Origin: Larix kaempferi
Taxonomy: Eukaryota; Streptophyta; Pinopsida; Pinales; Pinaceae
Direction of reading: 5' to 3'
NCBI GenBank assembly: GCA_027924585.1
Contig: BSBM01000461.1
Location: 9,239,001 to 9,303,000 of the forward strand
Length of the DNA: 64,000 nucleotides
Positions 20,531-31,899 of the stretch are shown here, piece by piece. Made by a program: the position numbers and the translations under genes. How positions within the stretch are numbered: the first letter of the stretch is position 1; every line of letters starts with the position of its first letter. Below the pieces are notes generated by a model. That model did no database searches. It saw only the letters and a list, made by a program, of their open reading frames with translations, and was not told the DNA's origin.

Positions 20531-23500
20531 ACTCAATAAGTTGATTTGCGATTTTTCAGCGATTTTCCAGGGTGAATTTCAGGTGCTGGAAGTTGAAAAA
20601 TTGCCATGGAACTTATGCGTCAGATTGTGCGAAATAGAAAGAATTACAAAAACAAAATCGAGGGCGTTTCCCTCGACTTCCCCTGTAGTGGTGGAAGCCA
20701 CAAGGAGGCAAGCCCCCTTGACCCCCGTTGTCCCCCGGAGACAGTCGTGAAAGTGTGAAATGCATTCTCTATGCTTGGGATGAGAAGAAGGAATCTCATA
20801 GAAGGTTGCGGAAGCCTTATTGAGAGTAATTGGATGTAATATGCATTGCGGAAGAGCAATGGGAGCAGCAAGGCAATGTTGATAAGAGGGAAATTCCTCA
20901 CCTTAAACTATTTATTTTTATAGCATAATAATTGAATGTTTGAAAAATAGCAAGAAAGAATGTTATACACGTATGTATATATTGAATTGATAAATCGTGA
21001 GAAGATCATAGCTAATGATTGATTGTATCCTTGGTAGGAAAGCCAAGAAAAGGATCAGCTATGATGTGGAGGGGGAACTCCATGTCATGATGAGGAATTG
21101 GAAAGGGAGAATTCCTTAACTCCTCTCTTGCTATTGTATTTATATTTCCTGAGTTTTTATATACTGAAAATTATGGCATAGGGATTCTAGAAATGCAAGA
21201 GAGTAATGCATATGAATTAGTGGGCATGATTAAAGAATCATTGCATAGTGCATGTGGATTGCTTATGCATGAGCATGATGTTGAACATGGGTAAAGGTAG
21301 TGAAAGTTACACATGCAATATCCCATTAATGGTATTGCCTATGGTTGATCACCAATAATGTTGTTGATAATGGTTGTACGAATCAAACCATAGAAGCATG
21401 ACTGGAAATGCAAGAGATTAGATAGATGAAATGAATATGCATTAGATGGCATATTAATAAACATTGCACAGTGCATGTCATATTGCATATTGGTAAAATA
21501 GCGAGGTTTTACATATGCAATGAGCCACTTAAGATAATTATTGAGGTTGCTAATAATTAGTTGTGTTCGCATTGGTTGTAGGACCAAAGAAAACCAAAGC
21601 ATGGCTAAGGATGTGGATGATGTTGCATATGACCAACAAACTTATGAGGAAAGGATGGTGCGACAAATCTGTGATCATGATGTTGGAAAAAGGACTATGT
21701 AGCCTTGGTAACAGACCAACTGATCAGGTAACATCCAGCGATGTTAATGACAACCATGCAGGTAATTGTTATTTGTGCTAAATTGTATGAATGTTGAAAG
21801 AGGATTTGGTAAGATCCCTTCAACTATGTTTAAACTATGTTGAATTGTTTGCATGTGAGACTAAGTGCCTAAGTGTGAAATAATCCTACCAAGTATGGTC
21901 AGGTATGGGTAAGTGAATGCAAGGATCCTTACACCCTATAGTTTCTTAGAAACCTCAATGCATTCATATGAAATTATATCATGCCATTTGTGTATGTTGG
22001 TTGTGAGTTTTAACAACCAAAGCAAGTGATGACTTATAGTCCCATTGTAGTGTAAGCCATATGAGATAGGCATGGTTAGGCCATAATATGTTGGAATGCA
22101 TAGTATTCATGGATTAATGCAAGGTTGTATTGAGGGGTTATGCATTGAGTGAATGCACATTAAAAGATTATGTAAATGTTGTGAATGTGCATGCATATGT
22201 GTGGGTGCACATGCTGAGATGCATTGTGGTAATGCATGGGTGTGACATATATATGTTTCAATGTAGTTAGATAATAGATGAAATGGTGGACTATTGTTAA
22301 TCCTAAGACCATTTCATGAGCTACTATGAATGCAGGAGAAAGACTGCATGGAGAACGTAGACATGTGATGGGCTACCAGAGCACTCTGTTGGAAGGACAG
22401 AGTTGCATGGAATGTAAAGTAATGAGTATTTACAGTTTATTTAAACTGCATGGATAGTGTGACTGTGTCTTGCAATTTTATTGTGATAATGATGCATATA
22501 TAGAAACATATATATTTCATTGCATTTCAAATATTAACAGCTAAAGGTGTTTGAATTATTGAGTGTTATAATTCTGAGATCACTTCAATGACTGTTGTGC
22601 CAATGAAAGGATTATATGCATAGATACTCACAACGCATTTGGCTTATTGAAGTTTCAGTTTTCAAGTAGAAAAGTCTTGCGTATGGCAATGAGGATAAGT
22701 CCATAGTAAAGACCAGGATCTACCATGTGCAGAAGCCAAAGGTTATGAGAAAGTTCTCATGGTTGTAACTTATGCATGAAACAAATCTGAAAATTGTCTG
22801 ATTTAAGTTTATGAGAATAATCTCATGGTTGCAAATCTAAATTCTGTAGGAAAACAGATTTGTAAATTTCAGATTTGAAATTTTGCTAATAATTGCTAAT
22901 GATTGTTTGGCTTATATAAAAATTGTTTCAGGAATACATGTTGTAGGTGGATGTTCATGTATGGTAGCAAGGGTGAAACCATAATGGACAGAGTGATACC
23001 ACTTACGAAAGACAAACAATATGAGGATGGCCTCATAGTTAAACCAATCCATTTATGTAGGAGGACAGAATTGTAAATTCATGTTTGAATTTAATTATTA
23101 ATGCCATTGATTGGTTATGAAACAATCAGATTTGAAGTTATGATTAAATGTTGCTGACTGTTTGGCTATTTGATAAGTGTGCCAGGATGACACATTGCAG
23201 GAAGACCATGTGTGATGGCCTGCAAAATCCAAAGTAGATGGGAAGGATCCCATGCTTTGGAAATGGGTTTCGGGTGAAATGCCATAGTAAATGTTGATAA
23301 TGTCTCAGCTGAACTGCATGTTGGAAAACCATGTGAGTGAGACAGTAAAATTATGCCAAGAAGGCATGTGTGGGTTATGGAACGTGAAAGGATTGGGGTG
23401 GAAAACTGAAGTACTATTGACTTAGAGAAGGGAACCCCCATTCTTCACAAATGAAGGAAAGATACATCTGAAAAGGGATAAGTATTATGTAACCGTAACT

Positions 23501-23835
23501 CATAATATACATGTTTGGTTATTAAATTTAATATGCAAAGCATGTTTTATTATTTCATTATTATTCCAGACTACTTGAGTATGATTAGGGCCTGCATGTC
23601 TCACATCCAAAAGGGAGTGCACACCTTTCTGGTGATGGGTTATGATAGGGTTGTCAATATTGACTACACCCTAAGGGAATGGACGCATTCCTGGTGTTTC
23701 AATACTTGATAGTGAATGTTGTGAAATATGTTTACAATTTTGCGACAACAATACTAATGATCTTGCTTATCCTTCTTGTGTTACCAGCTTACACAGATGC
23801 AATTTGGTGTTTCACACGGATGAAGAAAAATGAAA

Positions 23836-23995
23836 GGTTGTTGTGGAGGTATTGACGAAGGGTTATTGCATTCCTAATGAACCTAGTCGGTGTACTAGTT
23901 TGGCATTATTTACTTGGTTGTTGTGGAGGTTTTGATGAAGGGTTGTTACATGCCTAATAAACCCAGACGATGCACTAGTTTGGCATTATTTGCTT
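23836..23995. repeat. 80 bp tandem duplication in G leader
   Basis: Two units each begin GGTTGTTGTGGAGG and end ACTAGTTTGGCATTATTT. The second differs by about ten bases. Confidence 0.85.
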
Positions 23996-24605
23996 TGATG
24001 TTGCGGGTATGGTGGGGGCATGTTGACCTATAGTTAAGGAAGTCACCTAAAGAGTTCCTAAAGGGAACCACCGGTTTTGCACAAGAGAAGGAGTGCCATC
24101 CTTATGTGGGTGAAGAATTGTTATGCGCATGAAGGGTTGTGACACGTGTGAAAGGATGATGCAAGCCTAAGGCAGCGTGGTAGAGCCTTGACCTATAATG
24201 GTCGGTGGCGCAGTTTCCTTCCATTGTTCAATGACCCAGACGAATGTGCTGGCTCATCAATGGAGAGGGCCAACCAGTTATGGTACTAGTTGGGCACCAC
24301 AAATGCTTGGTAAATCCAGTCGGCGTGTAGGTGTACTGGTTGGGAATTAACTATTTGATGTTGTGTAGCAACATGTGTGTTGGCCAAACATCCAATTCCA
24401 TAGGCGATCCCAAGGCTTGCAAAGCGAAGCAGGATCCTGTGGACCAGAAAGGAAATGCACAACACAGATAAGTATTCATTTTCATTTATTCTTGTTTGGA
24501 ATAATGAAGATTTCACGTATAAGCCTTTTAATAGCTAAGCTGATACACTATTGTTTCTTTGTTGGAAACCTTGGTCATTGTCAGAAAGCAAGGACCCTAA
24601 AAGAA

Positions 24606-24790
24606 CTATAAAATGCTTGGTAAAACTAGAGAGTAACTGGTCGGGCGCTATAAAATTCTTGGTAAACCAGAGAGTGACTAGTCGGGCGCTATAAAATTCT
24701 TGGTAAACCGGAGAGTAACTAGTCTGGCGCTATAAAATTCTGGTAAATATAGAGAGTAACTGATGCTCGATAAATTCAGAGAATAGTTGG
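24606..24790. repeat. 41-42 bp tandem repeats with TATAAAAT core in G leader
   Basis: Four units of GCGCTATAAAATTCTTGG followed by TAAACCAGAGAGTAACTAGTC at spacing 42, 41, 41, the last one degraded. Each contains a TATA-box-like TATAAAAT. Whether these have promoter activity cannot be judged from sequence. Confidence 0.85.
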
Positions 24791-26223
24791 TGGGAGAATT
24801 AACCACTTGATGTTACGGAGCAGCCAGCATGCTGGCCAAACATTAATTAATTAATTGATAAAACCTAGTTGGCGTACTAGTCTGGCATTGCCTATTCGAA
24901 TCGTTGTGGAGTAGCCTATGTGCTAGCCCAACATTCGTTATTGTATCCATGGGAAATCCAATGCTTGTAAAGCAAAGAAGGAGCATGTGGAATAAAGTGA
25001 AGACATCCAATACAGATAAGTATTTGGTTATCTTGCAGCTTCTTTCTTATGAATATACGTGTGTATATGATTTTATTATGATTTCTTAAACTCTTGTTTA
25101 GAGGTAACCCTATGAAAATACACTAAACATGTGAATTGATTCAATGTTTGAGTGTAGGTATTGCTGGAAGCAAGGACTATGGAAGCATCTGGAGGATGCA
25201 TGTGGACATGTGACCGTCCTAAAGAGAGCTTAGTATGAGCAGTAATGAAAGATGGTGCTAGTGGACATGTGTGGGTCCTAGCAACCAAAGGTTATGTAAG
25301 CAACAATAGGGAAGGGTTCCCTAGCTGAAAAGCATTAGACAGACCTTAGACACTAAGTGTCATAGCCAAGAAAGGGCAAGTCAAGCATTCACATTGAAGT
25401 GAAAGAGGATAAGGAGCATAGAACCGCAAAGTGATGGTGTGGCTCCATATTGGAACAAGACTAAGAGGGGGAAACTCTTAGTCTTCCCTTTACCTTTTGA
25501 CTGATGCATCTTCAAAACAAAGGATTGTTGAATGCATGTCATAGCTGAAAATAGATTGTGTTTAATTGCCTGAAATGAATTGTGAACGCTGAATTAGTTA
25601 ATTCCTTGTGAAAGGATGAACAGGAATGAGTTCATGTGTATGTTGGGAAAGCATGAAATGTGTGGAAGTATCATGAGTAAAGCATGGATGTTCCAATTCA
25701 ATTGGGAAAATAATTGACTAATTTTAATATTGTGTTATGCTTGTCCTAACAGGAATTGCCATGATGAGTCTCATGGGTGAGACATTGAAAGCCATTGAGT
25801 GTAGCTAATACTAGCCAAGTGTTGCTAGTGAGAAAAGCGAGAGCCAGTTGTACACGTTGATCATGGAAGCAGGCCAAAAACTATTTGATTTGGCTGAAAA
25901 TCCTCCTCAAATAATTGCCAAGACAACAAGAAAGATGGCATCCATGGAATTCTAGACTTGTAAATCAACTGGAAGGTAAATAAAAAGAACGGATTGTTGT
26001 GGAGCAATGCCCACCTGCAGAGATGGGAGATCAAAACCGGTACGAGCAACTTGTGGAAGCCAAAGGACCTGGTCCTGAAAGTTCAAATTAAAGAGATGAA
26101 ATGCAAGACAGACCTGCCACCATTTGTGAATTTTTGAAGCATGTGTAAAGTGGGTATATATTGCATACCCTGCACATCCGAGTCCTCAACAAATGGCACT
26201 AGAAGGAGGGCCAGTAGTAATCT

Positions 26224-27474
26224 ATGCCTAAACAGAATACTCAATTACCTTCTCCAGCGAGAATACCGATTGTCACCCATAGTCACACACAGGAATCTAC
26301 TTCTGTTGAGCAACCAGTGCATCATCCTAATGCTATCCCTGCTACCCCTACAACTCACCAAGATCCTAGAAAAGGGGACCTCATTATTATATCACCCACG
26401 AGAGGACCTATATTACTTGAAGAGATACTCAAGAGGTCTAATGATAGTGCTTCTAGGTTACAACAGAGGCTCTGTGTAGATAGAAATCAAGGATTAGCAG
26501 TAATTCACCAAGAAAATACTAATCCACAGGAAAATATTCAAGATAATCAAGATAATCAAAATTCAGCTGAACAGGATACTGAAGACAATAATTCATCAAG
26601 CCAACAACAATCCCCTGAATTTGATCTTGATTTGTTATTCAGTGAAACAGAACAAGTCTCACACACTACTGCTTCAGGTGGACCACCACCCCCTCCTCCT
26701 TCATCATCATCCTGCACATTTGAGAGTGAACATTCTTCTAGCTCTTCATCAGAAGAACAAGAACAACAACCTATGGCTGGGGAAGGCCATAACAGACCTT
26801 GGCTTGACCAATATGTTGTATTTATACTCAGAGATCAACAGAGATTTCCCCAAAACCCTGAGAAGTGGCTTCCCAAATTCAACCCAGATGACAAGTCACC
26901 TGCATTAGATCACATTAAAACCTTTATGCAGGCCATTAGACTTAGGATTGTTATAAATGAGGATGTGGTTTGCAGAATTTTCCCTTACACATTTGAAGGA
27001 AAGGCATCCACATGGTATTTTTCCTTGGAATCCATAACCATAACATCATTGGATGAGTTTGAAAAATTATTTATCCAAAAGTTTGGGGATGACAAAACAC
27101 CACAAGATTTAGTTTTGGAATTATCTTCCATGCTAATGAAAGGTAAAGAAAGGGTTAAAGATTACAACCAAATATTTTCTTACCTAAAGAACAAAATCCC
27201 AACCACTGTTCTACCAGTTGAACAACTTTCAATTGCCTATTATGAAAAGGGTCTCTCTGTTCCTATTGCAATGTGGGTCAAAAGGGCACATAAAGACAAC
27301 TTGTTTGAAGCTTATGCCGACGCCATTCAAGTTGAAAAGGATATCTATTGTTTGAAAGATAATCCTAATGCTTTGGAGAAACAACCCTCTACTTCCACAT
27401 CTAGGAAGAAAATTGATAATGCTCCCAAGCCCAATACCCAAAACAAAGATCCCTTTGAAATGACTGACATTTAG
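26224..27474 (+). pseudogene. G gag polyprotein (Ty3/gypsy), ends at TAG
   Basis: 416 residues from ATG to TAG. The first 190 residues are low-complexity (Gln, Asn, Ser, Pro runs, including PPPPPP and SSSSSS). Residues about 194-340 form the retrotransposon gag domain: WLPKFNPDDKSPALDHIKTF, RIFPYTFEGKASTWYFSL and FEKLFIQKFGDDKTPQDLV. There is no CCHC knuckle at the C-terminus. After the TAG at 27472 the same frame continues KFLQKMSNEM to about 27,880 with two more TAG codons (27730, 27757), each where CAG would fit. Protease follows in another frame, so one frameshift separates gag from pol. Confidence 0.85.
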
Positions 27475-27889
27475 AAGTTTCTTCAGAAAATGTCAAACGA
27501 GATGGTTGATCTTAAAAAGAATAATAATGAGATCCAAAATAATAATATATTTTTTGTAAGGCCACCTTTCAGAAGACCTTATCCACCTCCTCAAAATCCA
27601 CCACCTCCTAATCCCAATGAAGGATTGACTTCTGAAGAGATCTATTCCATTTTCAAAGCTCTTTCCACTGAATCCCAAAACATCCGTGGAACTTCTAATG
27701 ATCAAACAAACCAAGACCCACAGTTACTATAGGAAGGAAATGAAGAAGAGGACCCATAGGTAAATACTGTTAGATATTTCTATGAACTACCAATGAATGA
27801 AGAAGAGGAAGAACCTAAGACAGTGTTCAATGTTCAACACCCTTATAAAACTAGGTCAAGACCACAACCCACTCAAGCCCTTCATCTTC

Positions 27890-28364
27890 AACAGCACCTC
27901 CCAACAAAAGTAAAATTGTTCCTCAAAAGGATACAGTCATTCTTGAATTGGAGTATAGTTTGGCCAAAGATTTGAAGAGAGTCAAAGAAAATATCTCTTT
28001 GTTTGAACTTGTAAAAATCCCTTCTATGAGGGATTCTTTACCCAAAAGCATGATAATCAAACAAACAAGAGAATCACAGAATAACAACTTAGACTCTTTC
28101 ACTAAACCAGAAGATCAAAAATCCAAAAGCAAGAGGACACCTCCTTTCTTGCTAACCTTTGAAATATTCAACAGGAACATACACAATTGCATGATAGACT
28201 CCGGTGCTTCTTCCAGTGTGATGCCACTGTCTGTCTGCAGAAAACTTAATGCCACTTGGGAACCCTGTCCCTCTTAGATTGTCCAACTTGACAGATCTAA
28301 AGTAAGAGTAGTGGGGAGATTGAGAAATGTGTTGTTGACATTGTCTGCTGATCCTCGGATTCAT
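27890..28364 (+). pseudogene. G aspartic protease region
   Basis: The frame resumes after a shift near 27,880 with KDTVILELEYSLAKDLKRVK and then the protease core NCMIDSGASSSVMPLSVC. The catalytic Asp of DSGAS is at 28,197. A TAG at 28275 and another at 28365 interrupt the flap and C-terminal part, which continues DIVVAEIPEAYGMWLSRDWL. These features are typical of gypsy retropepsin (DSGA, then ILG-like and R-D-W-L). Confidence 0.85.
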
Positions 28365-28739
28365 TAGACAATTGACATTGTTGTAGCTGAAATTCCTGAA
28401 GCCTATGGGATGTGGTTGAGCAGAGACTGGTTAGAGAAACTCAAGGGCTATTTTTCCACTGATCGGTCTCACCTATGGTTACCCTATAATGGAAAACCAA
28501 ACAAGATTAAGATTATTAGGGAGACATTCATGAAGCAAACTGTCACTTATCTAAATGATTCAAGTGAACCTGCTTGTTACTTCATCTCACACATTGAACA
28601 ATTTACATTTGATACCTTTTTTGGAGATTTGCCTGCTGATTTATCACCAGAGAAGGCACAAAATGAATCTAACATTGTTAATGCTACCACAGTACCATTC
28701 TCTGCAACCATTGTACATAATGTTTATAATGTCAATACC

Positions 28740-29010
28740 AATTTTAGGATAGACCCCACTGCATGGACTTTATTTTTTGTTGGCTCCAGATCCAAGGATG
28801 GAGCTGGTGCAGGTTGTGTACTTATTGATCCCAAAGGGACAAAAACCAGGATTGCTTGCAGGCTTGAATTTGATTATACAAATAATGTATCTTAATATGA
28901 AGCTCTGGTGCAGGGACTCAAAAAATCTATTGAATTGATGTATAGGCCTTCCATCCCTGATAATGTTACAAGCTGGAAAGTGTCTGATGATGACCAGCAA
29001 ATCCTAGATT
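28740..29010 (+). pseudogene. RNase H-like domain upstream of reverse transcriptase
   Basis: Residues read AWTLFFVGSRSKDGAGAGCV, then LIDPKGTK, CRLEFDYTNNVS, a stop, and YEALVQGLKKSIEL. This is the N-terminal half of a type I RNase H fold of the plant or archaeal-like kind (normally FDGSxxxxGAGAG... and NNxAEYEAL). The first catalytic Asp is Val here and the Glu before YEAL lies in the TAA at 28893, so it is dead. The fold breaks off after IEL and joins RPSIPDNVTSWKVSDDDQQI, so the C-terminal half, with the other acidic residues, appears deleted. It sits between protease and reverse transcriptase, separate from the normal RNase H at about 30,160. Confidence 0.75.
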
Positions 29011-29199
29011 TCCTCTCTACTAAAGATACCTTTCAACACATGGTGATAGATGAAGTTGAACAAGAAAAATCCCTGGATGATCCTTCCAACATTACCCCAA
29101 AGTTAATAATCAACCTAGAAATATTTGATGACCTACAAGACAAGTTTAAACATAGGACCAACTGTAAGACACAAATTCCTTCCCTGAAGTATGAACCAG

Positions 29200-30158
29200 T
29201 CAATCTAGGCACTGAGGAGAATCCACAATTTATTAACCTTGGAATTGACTATTTTATTGATGAAAGAAGAGCTTTCATCAAACTGTGTAAAGAATACAAG
29301 GATGGTTTTGCTTGGACCTATGACGAAATTAAAACCTTGTATACTAGCATTATGATTCATAACGCACTGATGAAGCTAGAAATGAAACCTTACCAACATA
29401 AACTAAGGAAGATGCATCCTAGTTTGGAACCCTCTATAAAGAAAGAATTGGAAAAGCTATTGACAGCAAGAATTATATTCCCTGTCAGACACACCCAATG
29501 GATAGATAATGTAGTACCTATCTGAAAAAAGAATGGTGAAATCAAACTTTGTGTCAATTTCAGGAATTTGAATAGAGATTTCGAAAAGGATAACTACCCT
29601 ATTCCTCCCATGGAACAGATTCTACGAAAGGTAACAGGGTCAGACATGTTCTCCCTCCTGGATGGTTTTTCAGGATACAACGAAGTCATGGTTGCCCCTG
29701 ATGACCAACTTAAAACATCCTTCAGAACCACATGGGGTACCTTCGCCTGTAGGCGAATGCCCTTTGGGCTGATAAATGCCGGAGCTACATTCCAGAGAGC
29801 TATGGATATAGCTTTCAAGGGTTTAATGCATAATTCTGTCGTAGTTTATCTAGATGACATTACTATCTATTCCAAGAAACGACATGAACATTTATCTTCT
29901 TTGAAACAGGTTTTTGAACGCTACAGGAGATACGGAATATCCCTAAACCCCAATAAGTCTATATTTGTAGTGACAAAAGGTAAAATTCTAGGTTTCGTTG
30001 TTTCCAAAAAAGGTATGATTATAGATCCCGAACGCACTGATGCTATTTCAAAGATTGGTTTGCTTGGCTCACACAAAGCCATGCGATCATTCCTTGGAAA
30101 GATCAATTTTGTATGTAGGTTTGTTCCTAATTTTGCACAGATTGTTAAGCCTTTGTAG
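29200..30158 (+). pseudogene. G reverse transcriptase (Ty3/gypsy)
   Basis: Continuous in one frame apart from a TGA at 29523. Landmarks in order are FAWTYDEIKTL, KLRKMHPSLEPSIKKELEKL, NGEIKLCVNFRNLN, DNYPIPPMEQIL, FSLLDGFSGYNEV (catalytic Asp at about 29,661), MPFGLINAGATFQRAMD, VVYLDDITIYSK (catalytic YLDD at 29,847-29,858), LNPNKS and FLGKINFVCRFVPNFA. All three catalytic Asp residues are kept. The stop TAG at 30156 ends the open part. This is a clear gypsy-type reverse transcriptase. Confidence 0.95.
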
Positions 30159-30610
30159 CAATTAGTTAAGAAAGATGTACAGTTTTTTTGGTCACAGGAA
30201 CACAAAGATGTGTTTGTTGAAATTCGCATGGCCATTACAGAAGCTCCTGCTCTGATGTCCCTCAATTTTAACAAGCATTTTATTTTACATAATTTTGCTA
30301 CTGATTTTTCTTATGAAGCTATTTTGACACAGAAGCATGACAGTGATACTAAGATTCCAATTTCCTTCATGACCTCAATATTTTAGGGAGCTGAACTTAA
30401 TTTCTCCCAAATTGATAAGCAGGCTTATGCAGTGTACAAGTCTGTGAAACATTACAGGCCCTACTTGTTGAAATCTAGAACAAACGGAATTGTGCCATAT
30501 ACAACTATAGGAAACGTGTTGGTCCAGAAAGAACTGGGCGAAAAGAGGGCCCATTGGATGACTTCTTTGCAGGAATACGATCTAGAAGTAAGACCGGCAA
30601 AAAATTGTAA
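30159..30610 (+). pseudogene. G RNase H (gypsy type)
   Basis: Same frame as reverse transcriptase: QLVKKDVQFFWSQEHKDVF, then ILHNFATDFSYEAILTQK, a TAG at 30384 and GAELNFSQIDKQAYAVYKSV, ending HYRPYLL and EKRAHWMTSLQEYDLEVRPA. This is the standard gypsy RNase H order. The Asp of ATDFS is kept. A frameshift follows at 30,597-30,603, where a run of six A bases is one longer than the frame requires. Confidence 0.88.
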
Positions 30611-31412
30611 AAGGGCAAGGTTTGTGCCTACTTACCGCTCAATCGAATCATCCTGTACAGCAGCAGACTGAGTGGGAGTAGAAGGAAGAACTCCCTACAG
30701 GTTATGTTAATGCAATAGATACTCCAACATTTGAATGGTATGACCATATCAACTTTTTCTTGAACAATGGGTTCGCTCCTGAAACCTTAGACTTCAAAAA
30801 ACGCAGAGCTTTGAGATTAAAGTCTACTCCTTATCAATTCATTAATGGAATTCTGTTTAGAAACAATTATGATGGAAGCTTTCTTATATGTTTGGATAAA
30901 ATAGAAACTGATGATATCCTTTTTCAATTTCATGCAAGACCTGCTGGAGGTAATTTTTCAGGTGAAACCACAGCACACAAGATTCTTAGGGCTGGATATT
31001 ATTGGCTTATTCTATTTAAAGATGCTTATGCCTATGTCAGGAGGTGTGAACCATGTCAAAAGTGTGTAGGGAAATTAAGAAAACCTGCTTTTCCTCTACA
31101 ACCAGTAACAATTTAGTTCCCATTTCAGCAATGGCGATTGGACTTTGTTGGTCCCATTAATCCTACCTCCTCCCTTCAACACAGATATATCCTTACAACA
31201 ACTGACTACTTTACCAGATGGGTAGAAGCAGTTCCCCTTAGGCAGTGCAATGTAAACCAGGTAATGCCCTTGAGTATCTTGTCTTTGATAATGCATCCTA
31301 TTTTTCCTGAATTGACTTGACACAGTATGCCCTTGAAAAAGGGATCAAATTAAAATTTTCTGCCAATTATTACCCACAGGGTAATGGGCTTGCTGAATCT
31401 ACAGTTTTGAAT
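30611..31412 (+). pseudogene. G integrase, truncated at catalytic Glu
   Basis: After a linker (EELPTGYVNAIDTPTFEW) comes the zinc-binding HHCC region, HARPAGGNF...HKILRAGYYW...RRCEPCQKC. Then the core: WRLDFVGPINP with the first Asp, TTTDYFTRWVEAVPL, VFDNASYF with the second Asp (in another frame after a shift near 31,265) and YYPQGNGLAEST with the catalytic Glu. Homology stops right after AEST at about 31,412. Stops are TAG at 30679 and 31114 and TGA at 31308. The C-terminal integrase domain and the rest of the element are missing. Confidence 0.92.
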
Positions 31413-31857
31413 TTGATTGGGTTTAAGTTTTTATTTACATACCGAATATCTTTTGGTTTATATAGATAAATATTATCTATTTATTTGTCCAATATTACCC
31501 AAATGATATAGACTAACTCATCCTCCTCTGTGCTTAATGCGCGGGGTTCATAAAATAGACCCACCCTGAAACCTGTTTAGGAAGGTGACACTAAAAAATA
31601 AAACAAACTATAAGACAGAGATCAAATCAAACACTTTTTCCATAGCTTATTCATTTATCTACATAGGTAGGGATTAGAGATCGATCAATTTGCATCAACA
31701 TGTTCATCTTATATATAACGTCTACAGATTTCCGATGGTCATAATAGAGATCAAATCCTTGTTTAAAAAATATCTCTACTACATGTCATAATACCCAAAT
31801 TCATATTTAAACGAAGCACACAAAGATTCTAATCTTTCTTTCAGGAAATAAGTTCAT

Positions 31858-31858
<1 letters not shown>
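31413..31858. other. Unassigned sequence after G break
   Basis: AT-rich sequence begins abruptly after the integrase remnant. I see no LTR end, purine tract or protein match. Confidence 0.6.

Positions 31859-31897
<39 letters not shown>
31859..31897. repeat. GA microsatellite
   Basis: About 18 uninterrupted AG dinucleotides, the longest perfect simple repeat in the window. Confidence 0.97.

Positions 31898-31899
<2 letters not shown>

Larger units (their letters stand above)
1..22660. repeat. Segmental duplication, copy A
   Basis: Nearly the whole stretch reappears in the same order and orientation from about 39,454 to 64,000. The offset grows from about 39,465 at the left to about 41,397 after a 1.9 kb size difference, then falls to about 41,340 at the right. 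A 300-base stretch of the E3 reading frame differs by about 9 bases, so identity is roughly 96-97 percent there. The left edge lies outside the window. The right edge cannot be seen because copy B is cut at 64,000. The repeated block carries at least six distinct element segments with shared nested junctions, so it is a duplication of a composite region and not independent insertions. Confidence 0.95.
19941..26223 (+). other. G leader, 6.3 kb, repetitive and non-coding
   Basis: Between primer site and gag there is no long frame of recognisable protein. A canonical splice donor TAGAG/GTAAGTATG lies 50 bases after the primer site (19991; B 61276), so the leader may be spliced. It is built from several families of diverged direct repeats: 31 bp units at 20,226-20,530, modules of about 225 bp around 21,180-21,570 sharing GAAATGCAAGAGA and GCATAGTGCATGT, modules of about 260 bp around 22,790-23,220, 80 bp units at 23,836, 41-42 bp units at 24,606 and modules of 90-540 bp spacing at 24,345-25,040. 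Short frames in it are fortuitous. Confidence 0.65.
18549..31412 (+). mobile_element. G, Ty3/gypsy retrotransposon, 3' truncated
   Basis: The 5' LTR (18549-19926) is followed by a primer site, a 6.2 kb repetitive leader, gag, protease, an RNase H-like segment, reverse transcriptase, RNase H and an integrase that ends at its catalytic Glu near 31,412. The domain order RT-RH-INT is that of Ty3/gypsy. A long leader and an extra RNase H recall the Tat/Ogre group. No 3' LTR or polypurine tract follows. At least twelve in-frame stops and three frameshifts make it inactive. Linking the LTR to the gag-pol by one continuous leader is inference, since a further insertion inside the leader cannot be excluded. 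Confidence 0.7.

Noticed and set aside
29594-29818. Minus-strand frames over the G reverse transcriptase
   Set aside because: Shadows of the plus-strand catalytic domain.
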